From contig BJOX01000104.1 of assembly GCA_009731375.1 (NCBI GenBank), positions 156,452-220,451 on the forward strand: DNA of 64,000 nt, in the 5' to 3' direction. A program made the translations under genes and the position numbers. The notes under the pieces were generated by a model. It was not told the DNA's origin. It did no database searches and saw only the letters and a program-made list of their open reading frames with translations. Below, piece by piece: positions 1 through 64,000 of this stretch (positions are counted from its first letter, which is position 1; the number at the start of each line of letters is the position of its first letter). The stretch is from Paulinella micropora (taxonomy: Eukaryota; Cercozoa; Imbricatea; Euglyphida).

Positions 1-12
1 GATAGATAGATG

Positions 13-187
13 AATATCGACTAATGTCAGAAAAAAGGAGCTTCTGATTTCGTCAACCAGGAAGTCTGTGGGTAAAGTATTAACCCGATGCCCAGCTAAG
101 CCGTGATGTTTGCACGGAAGGGACTGATACAGGCAATACCAAAGCTTCCTAGTACCAGGCGGGGCCAGGGCTCGTTCCATAAAGCGA
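13..187 (+). repeat. Dispersed 542-bp repeat, copy R1 (partial)
   Basis: Begins at the shared ATATCGACTAATG edge next to GATA repeat and stops after about 175 bp. No gene is recognised in the family. Confidence 0.9.
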
Positions 188-205
188 GTATAGATAGATA
201 GATAA

Positions 206-249
<44 letters not shown>

Positions 250-298
250 GGCTGCAGGCAGGCAGGCAGATAGGTAGGTAGGTAGGTAGGTAGGTAGG

Positions 299-337
<39 letters not shown>

Positions 338-729
338 GATCAACTGATGAAATATCGACTAATGTCAGAAAAAAGGAGCTTCTGATTTCGTCAACCAGGA
401 AGTCTGTGGGTAAAGTATTAACCCGATGCCCAGCTAAGCCGTGATGTTTGCACGGAAGGGACTGATACAGGCAATACCAAAGCTTCCTAGTACCAGGCGG
501 GGCCAGGGCTCGTTCCATAAAGCGCCCCTTGCAGAACGAGCTCCCACCTCCATTACAGAGGGCCCAGTAAGCAGATGGAGTTTCGAGACTGTTCGACAGT
601 CTAGTATAAACCGACAGAGCACTGTGGGTTTTATTCCGGGCTCAACAAGCGAGAAAGGGCACCCTGAGGGAACAGGATTGTGCTTCCCGTCGCTATTTCG
701 GCATATGACTTATAGGCGTATGGCTAGGC

Positions 730-733
<4 letters not shown>
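338..733 (+). repeat. Dispersed 542-bp repeat, copy R2
   Basis: Same left edge, extends to CTATGGCTAGGC-type sequence before GATA repeat. It includes the GACTGT-TCG-ACAGTC hairpin of the family. Confidence 0.93.
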
Positions 734-768
<35 letters not shown>

Positions 769-786
769 GTAGATAGATAGATTGAT

Positions 787-832
787 AGATAGATAGACCA
801 ACTGACAGGCGGGCAGACAACACCCCCCGAGG
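787..832 (-). repeat. 3'-part copy of gene A exon 16
   Basis: Retains the codons for the C-PPVSW end and the donor but not the acceptor or first ten codons. It lies downstream of the intact exon. Confidence 0.8.
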
Positions 833-880
833 TAGGTAGGTAGGTAGGTAGGTAGATAGATTGATAGATAGATAGCTAGC

Positions 881-939
<59 letters not shown>

Positions 940-984
940 GGCTGCAGACAGGCAGGCAGATAGGTAGGTAGGTAGGTAGGTAGG

Positions 985-1060
<76 letters not shown>

Positions 1061-1149
1061 AAGGTAGATAGATAGATAGATAGATAGGGCTGCAGGCAGG
1101 CAGGCAGATAGGTAGGTAGGTAGGTAGATAGATAGATAGATAGATAGAT

Positions 1150-1203
<54 letters not shown>

Positions 1204-1204
1204 C

Positions 1205-19931
<18,727 letters not shown>

Positions 19932-20052
19932 GGGGCTGCGGCCGGCGGTGGAAGGTCTGGAAGACGGGGACGACGAGGCGCGTTGGCAGGGGAAGTAAGA
20001 GGAGAAAGGGAGAGATGGTGAAGGATCACGGGGATGTTGGCGGCAGTGTAAC

Positions 20053-20176
20053 CTGAGGATATGTATGTATGCATGTATGTATGTATGTATGTATGGTACG
20101 TACGTACGTATTTATGTATGTATGTATGCTTGCTGGATGGAGGCCTCAGAAGTGCATTTCTCTCTCTCTTTCTCTA

Positions 20177-20215
<39 letters not shown>

Positions 20216-20334
20216 CTTCCTTTTTTTTCTTTTCCTTCCTCCTCACACACACACACATACACACACACACACTGGGAGGCGGAGGCCCCCTAGTCTCCAC
20301 TGTCATCGTATATATATATATAATATATACATAT

Positions 20335-20373
<39 letters not shown>

Positions 20374-20402
20374 CCCGGCGACGAGAAACCTGCTGCCTAC
20401 GA

Positions 20403-20439
<37 letters not shown>

Positions 20440-20581
20440 TGTACATTTAAAGGAAATAAACGTTATCGTTTATGTTTATATGTATGTAAAAAGAAAACGT
20501 CATACTCCATTTTATGTATAAAAATATAATGCATGTATGTAAGGTAGATAGGTAGGTAGGTAGGTAGATAGATAGAGAGAG

Positions 20582-20636
<55 letters not shown>

Positions 20637-20656
20637 CAGATGGATAGATAGATAGA
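20053..20656. other. Region upstream of gene A exon 1
   Basis: GTAT, CT, CA and AT repeats with short unique patches. It may hold the true first exon or promoter of gene A; no convincing ATG exon or promoter element is seen. Confidence 0.5.
20383..20406 (-). repeat. Possible remote fragment of gene A exon 5
   Basis: Shares the 12-base CGTCGCCGG core with GTAT donor-like flank and a TAG 5' of it. It lies upstream of exon 1, where no copy is expected, and could be chance. Confidence 0.3.
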
Positions 20657-20971
20657 TGAGATATCGACTAACGTCAGAAAAAAGGAGCTTCTGATTTCGT
20701 CAACCGAGGGGGTCTGTGGGCAAAGTATTTGCCCGATGCCCAGCTAAGCCGTGATATTTGCACGGAAGGGACTAATACAGGCGATACCAGAAGAGCTCTC
20801 TCGACAGCATGTCTCATCGAGAGCTCAAACCCCCCCAGTACCGGGCGGGGCCAGCTTGTTCCATAAGCGCCCCGTGCAGAACGAGCTCCCACCTCCATTA
20901 CAGAGGACCCAGTAAGCAGATGGAGTTTCGAGACTGTCGACAGTCTAGTATAAACCGACAGAGCACTGTGG
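20657..20971 (+). repeat. Dispersed 542-bp repeat, copy R7 (diverged)
   Basis: Recognisable along its length, with an extra internal segment (about 20790-20830) containing an inverted GAGCTCTC repeat. Older or a different subfamily. Confidence 0.88.
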
Positions 20972-20972
20972 G

Positions 20973-21040
<68 letters not shown>

Positions 21041-21921
21041 CCTGAGAGGTGGCCCTCTGCTGACCATTGCTAACATACACAACATACATACATACATACA
21101 TACAAACATACAAACATACATACATACATCGGATGTGGGCAAAATTAAAAAGACGACAAACCCTTTTTGATATATACATACATACATGCAAACATGCATA
21201 CATGCATACATGCAAACATGCATACATACATACATAAATATACATAGAAACGACCTCTTAACACCACTCTCGGCCTGAGCAGCAAGAACAACGACCTAAT
21301 ACCACAAAAAACAAACAAACATAAAGGAACAGTGAAAAAAATTTCGGCCAGAACAAAATATCCCGCAGTAACGATACATTTGTTAATTCAAAGTTGTGAA
21401 GAATTTCGGCCAGCCGGTAATTACGGTACATTTGTTGTCCACAAATACAAGTTTAGCCCAAAGTCCCCCGTATTTACGGTTGGCGGAAAGGTGAGGTGGC
21501 CGAAATTTTTCACCCGACCTTTTACTACCCACATAGGTGATGTAGACGTACAAAACATACATACATATATACGTGGCATGGGACAAGCATCCCTGTCGGA
21601 ATAAATATTTGCGTTAGGGCAGTGTCCTGAATGCAAAAATTCCTTTATTATTTCCGCACCCCTGTCGGAATAAATCATGGTTTGTGTGAACCAGGAGGAG
21701 TTGGGAGCTCATATTGGCAGGGTGGTTAGCCCCAGACTTGATGTTGATTCTGATATAATTTCTTTGGAATTCACGCAAATATTTGCGTTAGGGGAGTGTC
21801 CTGAATGCGAAAATTCCTTTGTTTTTTTAGCCTAGAAAAAAATATACTTGTGTGATCTTGATACTGTTCTCAGCCTAGACAAATACATACATACATTACA
21901 TACATATATTACATACATATA

Positions 21922-21952
<31 letters not shown>

Positions 21953-22131
21953 CATACATACTCGCTGTTGGAACGCGGAGTGTGAGGTATACCCTAATGT
22001 ACGTACATAAATATGTATGTAATGTATGTATCTAATGTATGTATGCATGTATACATGTACATACATTCATTACATTACATACATACATACGTACATACAT
22101 ACATACATACATACATACATACATACATACA

Positions 22132-22162
<31 letters not shown>

Positions 22163-22600
22163 CATACATACATACATACATAACATACATACATACATAC
22201 ATACATACATACATACATACATACATACATAACATACATACATACATACATACATACATGACATAGGACAAAGAATAGACGACATTTTCTTTATTTCTTT
22301 CTTTCTTTCTTTCTTCCTTCCTTCTTTCCTTTTTTCTTCCTTCCTTCCTTCCTTTCTTTCTTTCTTGCTTCCTTCCTTTCTTTCTTTCTTCCTTCCTTCC
22401 TTTCTTTCTTTCTTTCTTCTGTGACACTGTTCTCGGACCAGACAGCAAGAATATGTATACTCTATCTATACATAATGTGTGTGTGTTGTATGTCGGTGTG
22501 GATGATTCAGAGCTAATGCAACACATGGAGAAAAGAACAATCATACTACCCATCTAGCTATAATGAGGAAGGTATCTGTATGGGTAGCTATGTGTGTGTG
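20972..22600. other. Gene A-gene B intergenic, part 1
   Basis: Partly unique AT-rich sequence. A 45-bp direct repeat (AAATATTTGCGTTAGGG...GAATGC) occurs at about 21604 and 21776. GAATTTCGGCCA-type motifs recur at 21340-21510 and again at 47375-47515. Two CATA blocks and a CTTT block. No gene supported. Confidence 0.6.
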
Positions 22601-24830
<2,230 letters not shown>

Positions 24831-25156
24831 CCGATCTCGGTAACAGAGGAAGCTATAGGAGCGCGAAAAAAAAGCAATAGCGGTTAAAAATTGATTTGTG
24901 GCTGTAACAAGTTGATAAAATGGAGAATATGCACGCGTTTTGCCATAAGAAGCAGTTTTTCTATTTAGGAGCCATTATTTGAGATCCGTTAAGTTGTTAA
25001 GTTTTTGAATCCCAAAATTCCGCCACTGACGCCATTCCAGGCCTATCTGAAATCATGTTTCCGTGAAAGCTGCCGTAAAAATCCTGGCCGATTTGCGGTG
25101 ACGACCCTAACGAATCGTTTTCGAAATTATGGAGCAAATCCATGATAGATAGATAA

Positions 25157-25209
<53 letters not shown>

Positions 25210-25300
25210 TTCGCTCAGGGTTTGCGTACTGACGTTATTTCAAACGGCACGTGAGGTACGATTCGAAATAAGTAATGTGTGTGTGTGAGAGAGAGAGAGA

Positions 25301-25333
<33 letters not shown>

Positions 25334-25382
25334 TGAGAGTGTGTGTGTGTGAGAGAGAGAGAGTGAGAGAGAGCGCGAGAGC

Positions 25383-25428
<46 letters not shown>

Positions 25429-25429
25429 A

Positions 25430-25495
<66 letters not shown>

Positions 25496-25985
25496 TATGT
25501 GAGAGAGAGAGATAAAGAGCGAGAGATAGAGATAGATAGAGAGAGAGGGAGGGAGAGAGGGAGGGAGGGAGAGAGAGACAAGGGAGGGAGGGGGAGCGGG
25601 GGGCAGGAGGAGGAAGGGAGTTAGGAGAGAGTGTATGAGAGTGAGAGGGTGAGAGAGTGACAAGGGGAGGGGAGGGATAAGGTGACTCAAAAAGAGAGGA
25701 AAGCCATGATGATGATGCAGATGAGAGTAGTTGATGAGCGTGAAGAGGATTTGAGGCGAACGGGAGCAGTGAAAAATTCTATTTTCGGGTGGACCAACAG
25801 AACCAGCAAAACAACTAGAAAGAACAGCCCACAATGGACCCCAGGACTCGCAAACAAATCAAAATGATAGCAGATACGATGGAAGGTAGAAAAAGCTGCG
25901 TCTCCTGGTTCTGAGAGCGCATCAGAGATAGAAAAACTGACGTACGGTACAATTCGACAGTGTCATCCATCTATCTATCTATCTA

Positions 25986-26018
<33 letters not shown>

Positions 26019-26296
26019 CTTTCACTTCCTCTTTCTCTCGATCCCCTTNNNNNNNNNNTCACTTCTTAAAACTTAATTTATGCAAATTCATTCACCATGA
26101 AATCATTTCTACTTATCTGAATGGCCCCATTTCGGCTACAGATACTTAGAGACTGTGTGCATGTGAATGTGTGCGTGTGTGTGTTGGGCTGCACACTCTT
26201 TGTTTTGTGTCCTTGACAAGGCGAAAAGGCGCAAATCAGTCTGCCAGCAAGCCCAAAGCTCTGGCGTCCAGGAGAATCGCTCAGGGCATTTTCCCC
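24831..26296. other. Gene A-gene B intergenic, part 2, and gene B upstream region
   Basis: 24831-25145 is unique AT-rich sequence, 25180-25680 GA/GT repeat, 25681-25960 unique, 26049-26058 a gap. The last 200 bp should hold the gene B promoter and 5' UTR; I see no TATA-like element I would trust. Confidence 0.5.
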
Positions 26297-47361
<21,065 letters not shown>

Positions 47362-49499
47362 ACTTTAGAAAGTGAAGAATTTCGGCCACATCTAATTTTG
47401 GCAAGCAAAAAAAAAAAAACGTATCTTGCGGTGAAAAGACTTGGGAAGAATTCCGGTCACCTAAAGTTTTGTGCAAAAACAACGTATTCTGCGTTGAAAA
47501 ATCACTGGCCGAAATGTTTAACTAGACCTTACTTACTACTCGTGTGAACATTGGAGTGAAAATCCCCCTGTAACCTTTAACTCGTCCTTCTCCATCAATC
47601 AAATGCTACAACTATGAAAGCCATTCAAAGTTACCGTACGAAAGCTCATGACAAGTGCTTTCAATAATATATAACATTAATATAATATAATATAATATAG
47701 TATAATATAATATAATATAATATAATATAATATAATATAATATATAATATAATATAATATGATATAATCATATGAGGCGCCTCATGATATAATATAATAT
47801 AATATAATATTAATAATGATGCGCTCGGCGTTGTCGTATCTTAAATATCGATTGGGAAAGACTAGTGAAGTTCAAGGTACTTGTCGCCATTCAAATTGAT
47901 AGTAAGCGTAGTGTTTTCTGTCATTTATAATTTAGATGTAGCCTGCCTGCAATTAGAACTTCATCAATATTATTAAATCCCAGGCTTGCAGTGTATTGTA
48001 GGTATCACCCCGCTGATAGCCGGTAAAAAGTACCCTTCAAGTTTTCCAGTATCGTTTGTCCGCATTGGACCTAATGCTATTTTATTATTTCTGGTCTGTT
48101 CAACTTGCCGTTTTCTTTTTCGGCTTTACTGAGCTAATACAACGAGACATCATTCTCATCTTTTGAGGACCGTGTATTTGGTGAAAGTTTGCCCATCAAC
48201 TTTTTTTCAATGAATAAACTTAGATCAAACATAAAATTTTGAATTGAAGTTAAATTTTAAAGATTCTTAGTTGAACAGTTTGAATTTTTTTTTTATCTTT
48301 GAACTTGAAAACGCCAAACAATCGAAAGCAGATCTCATCGCGATCAGGCTTTCTGACAAAAAAAACATATATATCACAACCGTTGAAAATGTTTACTCTC
48401 AAAACCGCCGCCGTCAGTGCTCAATATCAAAGTTATGATGAGTTGCCGGGCCTCCGTTTTGGACCCGACTAAAACGATCTAAAAAACTCACGTATGGCTT
48501 TTTTTGTGACTATTAATCAAATGTTCAAGGAATATTAATATTAATATTAAGAGTCCGACTCGAAACCGCCGCCGTTCAAAAGCTGAGTTATGATGAGTTG
48601 CCAGTCCAATTCAACTTGGACCCGACCGTGGCTCGTATGTATTAAAACAATCAGGCTAAAACAATCTAAAAAACATATGGTTTTGAGTCCACTTGAAGTT
48701 GTCAAACCCCAAACACCTGTTTCACAGCAACCCAAGCCCGCCCGCTACAACTTTGAACAACAGATATTCATCATGATTAATTAAGTAGCGGGGGCCTCCC
48801 TGCGCAAGAAAAGCATTGCCCCTGCATGACCGTCTGCACACACCAGTGCCGCAGACTGTGCCGGCCACTGTGACCGTCCCAAAGTCACGGTCAAACTTAA
48901 ATGTCTCAAGAGCTCTCCGAAAACTTAGCCTGCTGCATATCATGATATTAATAATACCCAAGAAGCGCATCATTAAAAATTCCCGGGCCGCCCCATGCTT
49001 TTCAAGTTTCTCTCTACATCGTTTTTGCTCGGAAAATTTCCCGCGGCGAAAAACTGAGGAAAATTTCCATACCCAGTTGATGTTTTATTCTGAGCGACTC
49101 CAGATTGTTAAAATAATACGATATTCAATAACCGATAACTGTCCTAACGATATATATGAAGACTGGAGGAATACCTAAAGTAGGGACTCCGTAATCTCCA
49201 GACCAAGGATAACCGACAGACCGCCGGGAACGGTAAGTATGTCACTATAGGGCCGGCATAGCTTTGGCGGTTTGGGGGTTGGGGCGTTTAGTGACGTGTT
49301 CAGTATCGGGTATCTCTAATAAGTATAATAAAGTCCGACTCTCTCGTTGTCCAGTGGAAAGTACATGGATATTCCGACTTACGGTACGTGTCTAGTACGC
49401 GAACAATACTGATTAGAAATAATACATTTACTGAATCCAAAGAAGCTGGCTGGCTTGAAAAGAAAAAAAAGTCTACGCTGTCTGTGCTTGTTGGTACGC
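47362..49499. other. Convergent 3' region between gene B and delta-COP
   Basis: Nearly free of tetranucleotide repeats, AT-rich, with TAATA repeats at 47670-47815. An imperfect 100-bp direct repeat lies at about 48400 and 48560 (both with CCGCCGCCGT and TTATGATGAGTTGCC). AATAAA occurs at 48213 on plus and near 49084 on minus, but both are far from the stops, so poly(A) sites are uncertain. Short ORFs show no features. Confidence 0.6.
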
Positions 49500-62855
<13,356 letters not shown>

Positions 62856-62897
62856 CTAGTTAAATGTATGTATGTATGTATGTATTATTGTGTGTGT

Positions 62898-62959
<62 letters not shown>

Positions 62960-63233
62960 GCTTTTTATTTTGGTGATAGTTAAATACATACATACATACA
63001 TATACACATATACATATACATATATATATACATATACATGTTATACATATTATATATATATCATATATATATACATGTTATACATATTATATATATATAT
63101 AATATGCTATGTATGTAATGTATGTATGTAATGTATGTATGTAATGTATGTATGTACGTAATGTACGTATGTATGTATGTATGTATGTATGCATGTATGT
63201 ATGTATGTATGTGTATGTGTGTATGTATGTATG

Positions 63234-63267
<34 letters not shown>

Positions 63268-63340
63268 TGAATGTATGCATGAATGATATTCCTTTCATAC
63301 ACAAAGAAAAAAATATGTTGTATGTATGTATGTATGTATG

Positions 63341-63413
<73 letters not shown>

Positions 63414-63876
63414 GTGTATCTCCTGCCAATTGCTGAGCCAAAAGGCCATGTGCATCCAGTCCTCCATTCCATAAGGAAAGTCTCCACACCAATCGGTGGA
63501 ATAAAGGAAGTGACGGCATANNNNNNNNNNNNNNNNNNNNNNNNNNNNNNNNNNNNNNNNNNNNNNNNNNNNNNNNNNNNNNNNNNNNNNNNNNNNNNNN
63601 NNNNNNNNNNNNNNNNNNNNNNNNNNNNNNNNNNNNNNNNNNNNNNNNNNNNNNNNNNNNNNNNNNNNNNNNNNNNNNNNNNNNNNNNNNNNNNNNNNNN
63701 NNNNNNNNNNNNNNNNNNNNNNNNNNNNNNNNNNNNNNNNNNNNNNNNNNNNNNNNNNNNNNNNNNNNNNNNNNNNNNNNNNNNNNNNNNNNNNNNNNNN
63801 NNNNNNNNNNNNNNNNNNNNNNNNNNNNNNNNNNNNNNNNNNNNNNNNNNNNNNNTAATGATAATAATGATAATAC

Positions 63877-63917
<41 letters not shown>

Positions 63918-64000
63918 TAATAATAATACTATATCTGAGGCGTACTGATGCAGCTAATGGCATATCCTCAACGGACATAAGCCTCCAATACCCTTGTTCG
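62856..64000. other. Right edge: GTAT, poly-T, AT, ATT repeats and 335-N gap
   Basis: Poly-T of about 58 at 62900-62958; gap 63521-63855. Unique patches at 63412-63520 and 63925-64000 could not be matched to delta-COP or any family. The preceding delta-COP exons must lie in the gap or beyond. Confidence 0.6.

Larger units (their letters stand above)
188..1204. repeat. GATA/GGTA/GCAG tetranucleotide repeats left of gene A exon 16
   Basis: Outside R2 and the exon 16 copy this is compound microsatellite. The missing next exon of gene A was looked for here and not found. Confidence 0.9.

Noticed and set aside
20273-20308. Possible first exon of gene A (MTVETRGPPPP)
   Set aside because: Its donor phase does not match the acceptor at 20053, so it cannot be joined in frame to exon 1.
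63412-63520. Upstream delta-COP exon
   Set aside because: None of its frames matches the expected region, and the adjoining gap prevents further tracing.

Overview
The window is nuclear DNA of an intron-rich eukaryote. Introns are GT-AG, exons are GC-rich, and most non-coding DNA is simple-sequence repeat (GATA/TATC, GTAT/CATA, GTA, ATT, CAA, GA, GT). The lineage cannot be fixed from sequence alone. A giant IPT/TIG plus GCC2/GCC3 receptor and the absence of animal-type genes suggest a free-living protist or alga (inference). Six runs of N and a 95-C homopolymer mark assembly problems.

I can support three protein genes, reconstructed exon by exon with every phase checked. Gene A (minus, about 19.9 kb to 1.2 kb, running off the left edge) is a secreted or surface IPT/TIG protein with a somatomedin-B-like N-terminus. 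Its proximal half has normal exons. Its distal half is eight exons of 41-100 bp buried in repeats. Gene B (plus, 26.30-47.36 kb, complete) has 18 exons that join without a frame error into a predicted 6,147-residue protein. Its order is signal peptide, somatomedin-B-like module, about 27 IPT/TIG repeats, several dozen GCC2/GCC3 cysteine repeats, a multi-pass membrane domain, and a cytosolic tail with four WW domains. Gene C (minus, 62.86-49.50 kb, 5' end off the right edge or in a gap) is the C-terminal mu-homology domain of coatomer subunit delta (delta-COP). It is split into nine exons of 33-77 bp separated by up to 3.3 kb of repeat. A and B are head-to-head relatives; B and C are tail-to-tail.

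The most unusual feature is how the tiny exons sit in the repeats. Nearly every one is accompanied by truncated copies of itself, and the copies follow a rule. The intron upstream holds copies of the acceptor plus the 5' part of the exon. The intron downstream holds copies of the 3' part plus the donor. One intact copy remains between them. I see this for A exons 5, 9, 10, 13, 14, 15 and 16, for C exons 1-8, and in mild form for B exons 7 and 14. It points to repeated tandem duplication with one break in the microsatellite and one inside the exon.

Four copies of a near-perfect palindrome of about 90 bp lie in introns of A and C, all in the same orientation. Three are 21-45 nt upstream of a used splice acceptor and one is about 130 nt upstream. 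Other repeats are a unit of up to 542 bp in nine copies, two tRNA-derived SINEs with ATT tails at 54.4-54.9 kb, a 300-bp inverted duplication at 11.6/13.3 kb, and a telomere-like patch at 52.5 kb. The A-B intergenic region (20-26 kb) and the B-C region (47.4-49.5 kb) hold no gene I can support.
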